Origin: an uncultured Prevotella sp.
Lineage (GTDB): Bacteria > Bacteroidota > Bacteroidia > Bacteroidales > Bacteroidaceae
NCBI GenBank assembly: GCA_900318625.1
Contig: ONLG01000001.1
Span: forward strand, 48,361-112,360
Reading direction: 5' to 3'
Length of the DNA: 64,000 nt
The first letter of the stretch is position 1; each line of letters starts with the position of its first letter. The position numbers were made by a program, and so were the translations under genes. The notes beneath the pieces were generated by a model. It was given only the letters and a program-made list of their open reading frames with translations, was not told the origin of the DNA and made no database searches. Below are positions 8,701-16,661 of this stretch, piece by piece.

Positions 8701-10074
8701 AACATCAGCGCTTTCAGCGGCATAACCATCAGCGCGCCCAACGGCAATATCGCTATCAAGGGCAAGAACATAACCCTTGAGGCCGGCAACAAAATCACTA
8801 TGCTCTCGGGTAAGAACCTCCAGACTCTCTCTGCCGACTCGCCAGACGGCAAAGCCAATAAAGCACAGGAAAAAGCAGTGTCGGCTTTAGGCTCGTTAGC
8901 TTCCGAATTGTCTAAGACCTATGCAGAATCCGTGTTTGACCTCTCGCTGGTACGCCAGGTTGTAGAAGTGTTCGTCCGCCCCGTAGATGGAACGATGCTG
9001 CTCAAGTCGAAGCGCTACCTGAAGTTGGAGGCCGGCAATGGCAACGCCACCATAAAGCGCGACCGCTACAAGAAAAACGTAAAAGATAAAAAGGAAACCT
9101 CTGAAGAGTTCTACAAGGCTTTGGTAACAACTATAAGAGAAATAAACACCAAAGTTGACACATTCTTCCTCGCTTACGAAATTCTCAGGTCAGCTGTCAG
9201 CCGCGCATTGGCAGCATATAAAGCCAATCAATACGTAGGAAACCTACAGAATGGAAACGATCCCGACTTGTTTAATATAGTGAAAAATCTGGATGCATTG
9301 GCGGCAGACACTTTCACCGTAGACCAATATGCGCATAAGTTTAATGCGCAGGAGGCCAGCGACCAAGATGCTTTTAATAACATCAAGCCACTTGCGAAGG
9401 CTGTCGGCAATGCTGTTATTAACTTGAAAACGCACGTTATGAGTTTCGAGCAAATACTTAATAATGTTACTGAATATGATTTCGAAGGTTCCAATTTGCG
9501 TGAGCGGGCAATTAGAGCATTGGGCGATAACGCCACGTATTTCTTTGACATTAACAATTGGAAAAGGGATATTCTGAATAATGATAACTTCCGATTAGCC
9601 GTAGTGGATGGTTGCACGGAACTGACAGGAATGTCCAAGAAGGTTCTAAAGCGCAAGCTCATGCTTATGTTCCTATACTATGTGGGGCTTTCTGGTGCCA
9701 ATGCAAAGGACAAGTACATCAAGATCAGCTACAAGCTTGACGATATAAAGAATAACAATACATTCAATCAAGATTACTATTGGAAGCGTCAGGTCGTCAA
9801 CATGGACCACTTCTTCCAGAAGTCCAACCTCCTCAGAACCTTTATGGAGAATACAGTCCTCAAGGTTAAGGACAAGATTCTTGAAAGCACCAAGGGAATC
9901 TATGACTACATCAAAGACCGCGAGGTGTGGGACGAAAAGAAGAGCGGCCAGATTCTCTTCTCCGACCAGCCAGACTCCACTTTGAACTTCAACGGCAACC
10001 ACTTGGAAACCCAGACAAGCGCCAACATCGGCACGATGGACTACCTGAAGAAAGTACTTATATCAATCAAATAA
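5755..10074 (+). CDS. vgrG: Giant VgrG-like spike protein with coiled coil inserted in the OB fold
   Basis: The 1439-residue protein is more than twice the usual VgrG length. Residues 1 to about 590 are gp27-like (for example YNESFYDFLVRTANRCGEFLYF), with a Lys/Glu-rich linker near 305-332. The gp5-type OB fold starts at GRVRIAFPWQ (603-612) and resumes at TPWVRIASPMATPGGG (829 on), with the conserved PRVGDEVLVNFEYDNVERP. The 210 or so residues between are a coiled coil rich in Glu, Lys and Leu. A spike beta-helix follows (about 900-1030, for example TVNISAFSGITISAPNGNIA), then a mostly helical C-terminal extension (about 1105-1439) whose DNA is visibly more AT-rich than the rest. VgrG trimers form the puncturing tip of type VI systems. 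The extension may be a cargo or adaptor domain; no catalytic motif is recognised. Confidence 0.85.
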   Translation: MATGVNKKALYIYRLTFGNTINKKDDKLSTLLLEQGVRKEFTEGNDTYYLMFNGIKINRKIYQPSKIEVELDIMQTTKDSTTGKETTKAPSFDSVTALLLQRQVKLDILEVDRIADTTRTIDYKATYNLAQNFYVHELNPQLKRDVNGTKMYVKMDIFSMDKLMTLNPYCKAYVASKLGSEILQPESGNFGKQTGGEPLIETDFESQRFLKYNESGTSHEFIQPYLVQYNESFYDFLVRTANRCGEFLYFEDGKLILGLPQTSNVETISDFETVTAQKISGDPIQVKDFTRDSVKASPLDDEASYGDKEEKDKTDEEKKKEKEEKEEREKKESELNYSRIDKKSTGFPRGIFPYYLSSNSEIAADDYIFPLFKDKFSNQKREIYADGNGSEIAMSKLIPFFKTVLSSEEGGGDACIMSLLRQIVIEEGILNLKALTQVKDVNEKQKETHLDPYEKKTEQHNDEKTVQFSSLSETGWTKLDYYRDIHTFEVSQQRQIVCINMGTAFIPVKLGQMIHIDGVDGTYVIIQIQQNSEETWSRDYDKYDTVADDTFKGKRSLKIYAIPAYKQGNSEAFYPPVQPVPITRKVGPQTAFVTANEDPKYQGRVRIAFPWQTGNGALENKLEKAEQKLKQVNDDLKALKKNEEKLSKLQAEHEKYVEDLIRYVNATPEKRKEIIEEYQPTADNGSKKLEAERLTLHNQAEELKKKNPKDKDDEAKIKYLEAEIEKKNTEIQELKQELKDAEDRKKAFINDMIKAGKEHDKKKGSADYQDPEKDNTVIVTYKKKYDDATRDYKEAKADLERASAEQQELEGNRNALAEAIKKEMEDMSTPWVRIASPMATPGGGAFFRPRVGDEVLVNFEYDNVERPYVVGSLYSKNVLTPDEGLYRKAAPMMQQKSISMQLMSPNGHHITFSDPGSGGNFFLNCISPGLGLYGSMFGFSNFAPEAKDLAGGIHIGDRYGLYEIEMKSHSRAIDIRSPFGTVNISAFSGITISAPNGNIAIKGKNITLEAGNKITMLSGKNLQTLSADSPDGKANKAQEKAVSALGSLASELSKTYAESVFDLSLVRQVVEVFVRPVDGTMLLKSKRYLKLEAGNGNATIKRDRYKKNVKDKKETSEEFYKALVTTIREINTKVDTFFLAYEILRSAVSRALAAYKANQYVGNLQNGNDPDLFNIVKNLDALAADTFTVDQYAHKFNAQEASDQDAFNNIKPLAKAVGNAVINLKTHVMSFEQILNNVTEYDFEGSNLRERAIRALGDNATYFFDINNWKRDILNNDNFRLAVVDGCTELTGMSKKVLKRKLMLMFLYYVGLSGANAKDKYIKISYKLDDIKNNNTFNQDYYWKRQVVNMDHFFQKSNLLRTFMENTVLKVKDKILESTKGIYDYIKDREVWDEKKSGQILFSDQPDSTLNFNGNHLETQTSANIGTMDYLKKVLISIK

Positions 10075-10087
10075 GAGCGCAAGAGAT

Positions 10088-12070
10088 ATGGACACTATAT
10101 TCAAGGAATGGGAGAAAAAGCTCTCTACATTCGAAAGCAGCGTAGAGAAAGACCTTGCCGAGATACGCAAGTGCAAGGCCGAGATGCAGCAGATACAGGT
10201 CGACATCACCGCCGAGATAAAGAGTGGGCACTACCTGCGCGACCCGCAGCGGCTTGTGCTCTCTGCACCAGAGATTGTAATAGGCAACGTAGACCGCAAC
10301 GGAACTCTCCTTCAAGGCGGCTCGGTCATCATCCGAGGCTCTCACGTCGGCGTTGAGGGCGTTGGCGAAGGTGGTGATGTGGAGCTTCGTGCCGCCAGCC
10401 TGCGCCAGGTTGCCGAAGACCCGGGTCCCGACGGTAAAGAGCACGTGGTGGGCGCAGTCTCCGAAGTGGTCAGCCATGCCCGCAACATCACCCTCCACAG
10501 CGAGGACGCACAGGGAGCCTTCTCCTCGCCTACACCCATGGCAGGCATCAGCGGTGTGCGAATCCATGCCGACCAGACTGTAGACATACACGCCGCCATG
10601 ACCGCAGAGAGCCGCGAGAAGCAGCTCGACAACCTCATCAAGAGCAAGGAAACGCTGAAGAACAACCTCAAGCAGCAGGCATCGGCCTACAAGAGCTCGT
10701 TTGGAGAGCTGGTCAAGGAGATGGAAAAGCTGCTCGAAGACAAGGAGAAGCTGTCGGGAGACTACAGCGACGTGCGCACTAACTTCCAAGACATAGGCGA
10801 CATCAACGAACAGATAGAAACGCTGTCACAGGCCATCACCGAGCAGACCTACGCCTACTCCGAAGTGCTGTCGCTTCTGGCCGAAGCCAGCCGCCAGCTG
10901 AAGTGCTTCAAGGACGAGAAGTCGAAGATAGTGAAGGGCGACGACTTCAAGAAAAAGCCTACGGGAGCGCGCGTCAACGTCACGGGCGAGCGCATAAGCC
11001 TCACGTCAATGGACGGCGAGAGCAACCTGCGCGACAACGAAGGCTCCGGCATTTCGGTGAAAGCCAACACCGTGGACATCGCGTCGATTGAGCATGACGG
11101 CAAACTGAAAAAGGACGGAAAGGTCAGCATACAGGCCAAGAACGTTGAGGTGGCCACTGCCGGCACAGCCGACATGAAGCGCGACGACAAGGGTGTGGTG
11201 GAGAAAGCCACCTACACTGCCGAGGGCGACTTCACACTGAAGTCGAAGAACATCACCATCGAGAGCGTCGACTACGAAGTGGCCGACAAGAAGCTCAAGG
11301 AGAAGCAGCTCACTGCCGACAGCAAGATAAAGCTCCGCGCCAAGACCATCGAGGTGAGCACCGAAGGCTCTGCCAACGTGGAGGTCGACGACAAGGGCAA
11401 GCTCACTAAAGCCAACATGACAGCCCAGGGCGACATCATCGTCAAGTCCAAAACCTTCACCCTTGAGAGCACCGACAGCGACATCGAGAGCGGCAATGCC
11501 AAGGAGAAAGCCCTCACCAAGGGCGGCAGCGTGGCCATCCGCGCCGAGAAACTCGACCTCTCTGCCACCGACACCGAAGGCAAAGCCACGGGCAGTGTGA
11601 GCATCAACGCCAAGGCGGTAGCCATGAAGTCGATGGACGTGGAGAAGGAGAAGCGCACCGACGACAAGCTTGCTGCCGGCAGCACCATGACCATCGTGGC
11701 CGAAAAGATGTACTTAGGTGCCAAGTCGAACGACGTGAAGAGCAAGAAAGTGCAGGTAATGTCGGAAGAGGTTGGTGCCTTTGCCGACAAGACACTTGAG
11801 ATACAGCAGGACAACGGCAAGGCTATGGTGCAGCTTACGGGTGGCAACACCTCGGTAGGCGGCAGCAAGACACAGCTCTACGGACCCACGACCATCAACG
11901 CAAAGACCGAGGTCAAGGACGAGCTGAAGGCTCCGAAAGCCACCATAGACAACCTCGAGGCAAAGACATCGTTCAAGTCGACAAACATCAGCGACGGCAT
12001 AGCAGTGCCGGCACCACCCAGCACGGCCAACCTCAGTGCCAAGCTGAAGACCGAGGATGCGCCGAAGTAA
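10088..12070 (+). CDS. Beta-solenoid spike-like protein with internal coiled coil
   Basis: This 660-residue protein starts 13 bp after vgrG. After a short N-terminal helix it has short alternating strands (about 45-165), a coiled coil (about 172-285), then a long repetitive region (about 295-625). That region has repeat blocks such as TAEGDFTLKSKNITIESVD (from 377) and TAQGDIIVKSKTFTLESTD (from 445), 68 residues apart. The strand pattern resembles the VgrG spike helix and the end of gp5. It is likely a second needle, a spike extension or a scaffold that trimerises with VgrG; this is inferred from pattern and context. I see no signal peptide or enzyme motif. I know of no established name for it. 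Confidence 0.65.
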   Translation: MDTIFKEWEKKLSTFESSVEKDLAEIRKCKAEMQQIQVDITAEIKSGHYLRDPQRLVLSAPEIVIGNVDRNGTLLQGGSVIIRGSHVGVEGVGEGGDVELRAASLRQVAEDPGPDGKEHVVGAVSEVVSHARNITLHSEDAQGAFSSPTPMAGISGVRIHADQTVDIHAAMTAESREKQLDNLIKSKETLKNNLKQQASAYKSSFGELVKEMEKLLEDKEKLSGDYSDVRTNFQDIGDINEQIETLSQAITEQTYAYSEVLSLLAEASRQLKCFKDEKSKIVKGDDFKKKPTGARVNVTGERISLTSMDGESNLRDNEGSGISVKANTVDIASIEHDGKLKKDGKVSIQAKNVEVATAGTADMKRDDKGVVEKATYTAEGDFTLKSKNITIESVDYEVADKKLKEKQLTADSKIKLRAKTIEVSTEGSANVEVDDKGKLTKANMTAQGDIIVKSKTFTLESTDSDIESGNAKEKALTKGGSVAIRAEKLDLSATDTEGKATGSVSINAKAVAMKSMDVEKEKRTDDKLAAGSTMTIVAEKMYLGAKSNDVKSKKVQVMSEEVGAFADKTLEIQQDNGKAMVQLTGGNTSVGGSKTQLYGPTTINAKTEVKDELKAPKATIDNLEAKTSFKSTNISDGIAVPAPPSTANLSAKLKTEDAPK

Positions 12071-12124
12071 TCCGCTCACCCACTTACCACCACCCAAATA
12101 ACCATAACAACACCACAGAAAGAT

Positions 12125-12799
12125 ATGACAAACTACATAGCAGTGGAACTCACAGAGTTCGAGAAGAAGATGAGCGGCTACATCATGCTGTTCAACTACC
12201 GCATGACAAACCTGTGCGTAAAGGCCGAACCGACGGCATTGCTCCCCGTGACCGTAGCCTTGGACAGTTCCGAATACAATTTCGAGGACGTTGCCGTAAC
12301 CATGAGGCCCGACGAGTTCACCTTCGACGTTTATCCCAAGAACCAGAACAACCTTCAGGCTATAGTGCGGGGCGTAGAGGAGATGCACCCGGAGTTCAAG
12401 ATGGAAGTGAAAACCGAGAAGCAAGACGACGGCAAGGAGATACACCACGTGGTCTACACCATGCCCGATGTGGACAAGACGCGCCGCGACCTGATAAACG
12501 AGACCTCAAAGATATTCCACAAGGAGTGTCTTGCCAAGCTCAACGTGTGCTTCGTGAAGCAGCAAACGCAGATGTCGGAAGCCTTCGAGCACCTCTCTGC
12601 TTCCGACGTTGACGAAGCCAAGGACTCACTGAAAAAGATATACGAAGAGTCGAAGAAGCAAGCCGACAAACTGCTCGATGCCAAGCTTCAGGAAACAGAG
12701 GAAGCCTATCAGCACTACTTGGAGGGAAAGAAAGACGACAATCAGAAAGACGGCAGTGGCTTCGACGTTACCAAAGCCATGAAACTGCCACAACAATAG
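12125..12799 (+). CDS. Unknown protein of the VgrG cassette
   Basis: The 224-residue product is not recognised. The N-terminal half looks mixed alpha/beta (TALLPVTVALDSSEYNFEDV, PDEFTFDVYPKN). The C-terminal half (about 120-205) is helical and highly charged, ending in a Lys/Asp-rich tail. No signal peptide or TM segment is seen. It follows the beta-solenoid gene after a 54-bp gap and precedes a 45-aa ORF, so it is probably co-transcribed. Possible roles are a chaperone/adaptor that loads cargo on the spike, or an effector; nothing in the sequence decides this. Confidence 0.75.
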   Translation: MTNYIAVELTEFEKKMSGYIMLFNYRMTNLCVKAEPTALLPVTVALDSSEYNFEDVAVTMRPDEFTFDVYPKNQNNLQAIVRGVEEMHPEFKMEVKTEKQDDGKEIHHVVYTMPDVDKTRRDLINETSKIFHKECLAKLNVCFVKQQTQMSEAFEHLSASDVDEAKDSLKKIYEESKKQADKLLDAKLQETEEAYQHYLEGKKDDNQKDGSGFDVTKAMKLPQQ

Positions 12800-12818
12800 C
12801 ATAACAACAACCATACAA

Positions 12819-12956
12819 ATGAAAAGAAACAACTACAAGCGACCATCAGTGAAGGCAGCCGCCCTCGACGAAATGACAATGCTGCAGGCCAGCGAGAGGG
12901 GCATCAAAGCCGTGAAAGAACAGTACGTAACCGAAGAGGAACAGGTATGGGAATAG
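12819..12956 (+). CDS. Small 45-aa basic protein at the end of the cassette
   Basis: An ATG at 12819 opens a 45-codon frame (begins MKRNNYKRPSV, ends EEEQVWE). Its stop lies 10 bp inside the next gene. It has a basic N-terminus and an acidic, probably helical, C-terminus. Tight packing between the 224-aa gene and the lipoprotein gene argues that it is real, but it is short and unrecognised. Translational coupling to the lipoprotein gene is possible. Confidence 0.5.
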   Translation: MKRNNYKRPSVKAAALDEMTMLQASERGIKAVKEQYVTEEEQVWE

Positions 12957-14407
12957 TCAGACCACTTATGCAGGCATCACTGCTGCTCGCAGTGATGCTC
13001 TTTTCTGCATGTACGGGAGGTAAGGACCCCGAGCCGCCCGTGCCCACGAAGACCTACACTCTCACCGTGAGGGCTGATAAGGGCAGCGATGCCGAGACGC
13101 GTGCGCTGTCTATCGACGACGGCGGAAAGATGATTGGCGAGTGGGCAACCACCGACCACATCTACGTAAAGAAGGGCAACACCTGGTGCACAGGCTACAT
13201 ACAGCCGCAGTATGCCGGCACTTCGACCACGCTCTCGGGCACTATCTCCGGCGTGGAGATTGCCGTCAAAGACCAGCTGCTGCTACAGTTCCCACGTCAG
13301 ACCATCGACTACACCGGGCAAGACGGCACCTTGCAGACCATTGCCGAGAGCTACGACTACTCCTCTGCCACAGCCACTGTCACCAGCGTTGACGGCGGAC
13401 AGGTCAGCGCCGATGCCGTGACGTTCAGCAACCAGCAGGCCATCGTGAAGTTCAACCTCCGCACCACCTCGGGCACCGCCATCCAGGCGAGCAGCCTGAA
13501 GATAGCGGCTGCCGGACTGAAGACCTCCGACGGCGCAACCGGCGAGCTCACCATCACCCCCGCCTCGCCCACAGCGGAAATCTACGCAGCCCTCAGCGGC
13601 ATCAGCAACGCCACCCTCACCCTCACGGCAACCGTCGGTTCTGAGACCTATCGCTACGAGCGGGCCGGCGTAACCTTTGCCAACGGCATATACTACCCCC
13701 TCACCGTGAAGATGAAGTCGCACGAGGAGGAGCAGCTCGGGCAGCCGCTGACGCTGGAACCGACCGAAGACGACACGCAGATAACCTTCATCAACAAAGC
13801 CGAAGGTCCCGTGGAGTTCAGCCGCAACCTCACCAACTGGGTGCAGATAGGCTCCGGCGAGTCGCGCAACATCACTGTCGACGCAGGCCAGCAGGTCTAT
13901 TTCCGAGGCAACAACGCCACCTACTACCCCGACAGCGAGCCCTCGCTGATTTCGTGTACGGCTCCGTGCTACGTCTACGGCAACGTAATGAGCCTCGTCA
14001 GTGCTACCGGCTACGAGACCCTCGCCACCCTGACAGAGCCCAACACCTTCCGCCGCCTGTTCGAGGACAACGCAAACATCATCAGCCATCCGCAGAAGAG
14101 TCTGCTGCTGCCGGCAACGACACTGCAGCCCAGCTGCTACCGCAATATGTTCTCGGGCTGCACGTCACTCACCGTGGCTCCCACGCTGCCGGCGACGGCC
14201 CTCAGAGCCAACTGCTATCAGGCCATGTTCGAGGGCTGCAGCGCACTGGCACGCGTGAAATGCCTTGCCACAAACCTCTCGCCTACTGACTGCACCACCA
14301 ACTGGCTCAGCAACGTGAGCGCGACAGGCGTGTTCATAAAGAACGCCGCCATGACTTCGTGGCCCAAAGGCGACAGCGGCATCCCCTACGACTGGCAGGT
14401 GGAATAG
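12947..14407 (+). CDS. Surface lipoprotein, fimbrillin (Mfa-like) and BspA-like regions
   Basis: The 486-residue protein begins with a lipoprotein signal (LLLAVMLFSAC, lipobox LFSAC) and then a linker rich in Pro and Glu. Residues about 35-255 resemble the N-terminal domain of Bacteroidota fimbrillin-like (Mfa/FimA) lipoproteins, for example SADAVTFSNQQAIVKFNL. The C-terminal part carries BspA-like leucine-rich surface repeats (SCYRNMFSGCTSL, NCYQAMFEGCSAL). It is probably exported and displayed on the outer membrane. It overlaps the 45-aa ORF by 10 bp, so it may be read from the VgrG cassette transcript. Whether it has anything to do with secretion, for example as an immunity or surface factor, is unknown. 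It ends at a clear terminator. Confidence 0.8.
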   Translation: MGIVRPLMQASLLLAVMLFSACTGGKDPEPPVPTKTYTLTVRADKGSDAETRALSIDDGGKMIGEWATTDHIYVKKGNTWCTGYIQPQYAGTSTTLSGTISGVEIAVKDQLLLQFPRQTIDYTGQDGTLQTIAESYDYSSATATVTSVDGGQVSADAVTFSNQQAIVKFNLRTTSGTAIQASSLKIAAAGLKTSDGATGELTITPASPTAEIYAALSGISNATLTLTATVGSETYRYERAGVTFANGIYYPLTVKMKSHEEEQLGQPLTLEPTEDDTQITFINKAEGPVEFSRNLTNWVQIGSGESRNITVDAGQQVYFRGNNATYYPDSEPSLISCTAPCYVYGNVMSLVSATGYETLATLTEPNTFRRLFEDNANIISHPQKSLLLPATTLQPSCYRNMFSGCTSLTVAPTLPATALRANCYQAMFEGCSALARVKCLATNLSPTDCTTNWLSNVSATGVFIKNAAMTSWPKGDSGIPYDWQVE

Positions 14408-14429
14408 GGCATCGTGGCTGAAAACAGAT

Positions 14430-14464
14430 AATCGGGAGCCGTTACCGGCTACCCGATTTTTTTG
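14430..14464 (+). terminator. Terminator after the lipoprotein gene
   Basis: Stem AATCGGG/CCCGATT with an inner GCCG/CGGC helix is followed by T7. It closes the VgrG-lipoprotein transcript. Confidence 0.88.
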
Positions 14465-14485
14465 TGTACGACTGCGCCGAAGCCT

Positions 14486-14612
14486 CCGCTGAATTTACGG
14501 AGCCCTCCGTAAACTTTCTCCAGCAGCCCCGTAACAATGCTACAGCTATCCTGTAACATTGCTCCAGAGCCTCTGTAAGCTTACTCCGGGGCTGTTGGAG
14601 AAACATTACGGC
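14486..14612. repeat. Mosaic hairpin cluster A
   Basis: Part of the 14408-14828 gap. It holds imperfect palindromes built from interchangeable arms: TTTACGGAG-CC-CTCCGTAAA (14494-14513, perfect 9-bp arms), GCTCCAGAGCCTCTGTAAGC (14561-14580), and further GTAAC/CTCC blocks up to AAACATTACGG. The same words recur in another order at 48515-48640. Confidence 0.7.
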
Positions 14613-14751
14613 CATTTTCCGATTCAGCAGACGCGCCAGACTGTGGATTATTATAGGCTCGGAAGTAGTTGTTTTAAGGAAAAATATGTACCTTTGCTCC
14701 GTTAAACGCAGCGAAGGTACTCACGTTCGGCAAAAAAAAGAAATTCTTTTC

Positions 14752-14782
14752 TTTGTTTTGCTCTTACTTAACCGTACCTTTG
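14752..14782 (+). promoter_or_regulatory. Promoter of typA
   Basis: TTTG (14752-14755), a 19-bp spacer and TACCTTTG (14775-14782) match the Bacteroidota -33/-7 promoter well. A second -7-like TACCTTTG lies at 14689-14696. Confidence 0.75.
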
Positions 14783-14828
14783 CACCCTGATAATCTGCCT
14801 GTTCGGCAGAAAACACAAATCAACAACC

Positions 14829-16628
14829 ATGCAAGACATAAGGAACATAGCCATCATAGCCCACGTGGATCATGGCAAGACTACACTTGTAGACAAGATG
14901 ATGCTCGCCGGAAAGCTCTTCCGCGAGGGACAGGATAACAGCTCGCAGGTGCTCGACTCGAACGACCTGGAACGCGAGCGAGGAATAACAATCCTATCGA
15001 AGAACGTATCAATAAACTGGAAAGGCACAAAAATCAACATCATCGACACTCCGGGACACTCCGACTTCGGCGGTGAGGTGGAGCGCGTGCTCAACATGGC
15101 CGACGGCTGCCTGCTGCTCGTGGATGCCTTCGAGGGTCCAATGCCCCAGACGCGCTTCGTGTTGCAGAAGGCACTGCAAATCGGACTCAAGCCGATGGTG
15201 GTGGTAAACAAGGTCGACAAGCCCAACTGCCGCCCCGAGGAGGTCTACGAGATGGTGTTCGACCTTATGTGCGACCTCAATGCCACCGAGGAGCAGCTCG
15301 ACTTCACGGTGGTCTACGGCTCTGCAAAGCAGGGCTGGATGGGGCCCGACTACCAGCACCCTACCGACAACATAGACTATCTGCTCGACAAGATAGTTGA
15401 GATTATTCCTGCTCCGCAGCAGCTTGAGGGCACTCCGCAGATGCTTATCACGTCGCTCGACTACAGCAACTACACCGGGCGCATAGCCGTGGGACGCGTC
15501 CACCGGGGCACCCTCGCCGACGGAATGAACGTGACCATCTGCCACCGCGACGGCTCACAGGAGAAGACGCGCATCAAGGAGCTCCACACCTTCGAGGGCA
15601 TGGGACACCAGAAGACTGCTTCGGTAAGCTCGGGCGACATCTGCGCCGTCATCGGTCTGGAGCACTTCGAGATAGGCGACACCATCTGCGACAGCGAGCA
15701 GCCCGAACCGCTGCCCACGATAGCCATCGACGAGCCCACCATGTCGATGCTTTTCACCATCAACGACTCGCCGTTCTTCGGAAAAGAAGGCAAATACTGC
15801 ACCTCGCGACACATCGGCGAACGACTGCAGAAGGAGCTGGAGAAGAACCTCGCCCTGCGCGTGGCAGACTATGAAGGCTCGGGCGACAAGTGGATAGTGA
15901 GCGGACGAGGCGTTCTACACCTCTCGGTGCTCATCGAGACCATGCGCCGCGAGGGCTACGAGCTGCAGGTGGGACAGCCACAGGTGATATTCAAGGAAAT
16001 CGACGGCGAGCGATGCGAACCCATCGAGGAACTCACCATCAACGTTCCCGAGGAGTTTGCCTCGAAGATGATAGACATGGTGACGCGCCGCAAGGGCGAC
16101 ATCATTGGCATGGAGAGCCAGGGCGAGCGCACAAACATTGAGTTCGAGATACCCTCGCGCGGCATCATCGGCCTGCGCACCAACGTGCTCACCGCCAGCC
16201 AGGGCGAAGCCATCATGGCCCACCGCTTCAAGGACTATCAGCCCTACCGCGGCGAGATTGAGCGAAGGGTCAACGGCTCGATGGTGGCTCTGGAAACAGG
16301 CACTGCCTACGCCTATTCGATAGACAAGCTGCAGGACCGCGGCAAGTTCTTCATCGACCCGGGAGAGGAGGTCTACTACGGTGAGGTGGTGGGCGAACAC
16401 GTCCACGACAACGACCTCGTAGTCAACGTGACCAAGGCCAAGCAGCTCACCAACGTGCGCGCCAGCGGCAGCGACGACAAGGCACGCATCATTCCGAAGA
16501 CCGTGATGAGCCTCGAGGAGTGTCTGGAGTATATCAAGGGCGACGAGTATGTTGAGGTAACACCGAAAGCCATACGTATGCGCAAGATAATACTCGACCA
16601 TCAGGAGCGTAAGAAAGCAAGCAAGTAA
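14829..16628 (+). CDS. typA: Translational GTPase TypA/BipA
   Basis: The 599-residue protein is full length for TypA/BipA. The G domain has AHVDHGKTT (11-19), the switch region RERGITI, DTPGH and NKVDKP. EF-G-like domains III and V follow, with the BipA-specific C-terminal domain (for example GRVHRGTLADGM and ISRGIIGLRTN-type motifs: PSRGIIGLRTN). TypA is a ribosome-associated GTPase used in stress and low-temperature growth and in 50S assembly. It has its own promoter and is followed after 33 bp by a secreted-protein gene that may be co-transcribed. Confidence 0.98.
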   Translation: MQDIRNIAIIAHVDHGKTTLVDKMMLAGKLFREGQDNSSQVLDSNDLERERGITILSKNVSINWKGTKINIIDTPGHSDFGGEVERVLNMADGCLLLVDAFEGPMPQTRFVLQKALQIGLKPMVVVNKVDKPNCRPEEVYEMVFDLMCDLNATEEQLDFTVVYGSAKQGWMGPDYQHPTDNIDYLLDKIVEIIPAPQQLEGTPQMLITSLDYSNYTGRIAVGRVHRGTLADGMNVTICHRDGSQEKTRIKELHTFEGMGHQKTASVSSGDICAVIGLEHFEIGDTICDSEQPEPLPTIAIDEPTMSMLFTINDSPFFGKEGKYCTSRHIGERLQKELEKNLALRVADYEGSGDKWIVSGRGVLHLSVLIETMRREGYELQVGQPQVIFKEIDGERCEPIEELTINVPEEFASKMIDMVTRRKGDIIGMESQGERTNIEFEIPSRGIIGLRTNVLTASQGEAIMAHRFKDYQPYRGEIERRVNGSMVALETGTAYAYSIDKLQDRGKFFIDPGEEVYYGEVVGEHVHDNDLVVNVTKAKQLTNVRASGSDDKARIIPKTVMSLEECLEYIKGDEYVEVTPKAIRMRKIILDHQERKKASK

Positions 16629-16661
16629 CTAAATATTCACTACTCAAAAAAAACAGAAACC

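Noticed and set aside
12125-12799. Resemblance of the 224-aa protein to ribosome recycling factor
   Set aside because: A short charged helix looks similar, but overall length and order do not fit; frr itself is at 28747.
13283-14089. 268-codon minus-strand ORF
   Set aside because: It is antisense to the lipoprotein gene, with biased composition only.
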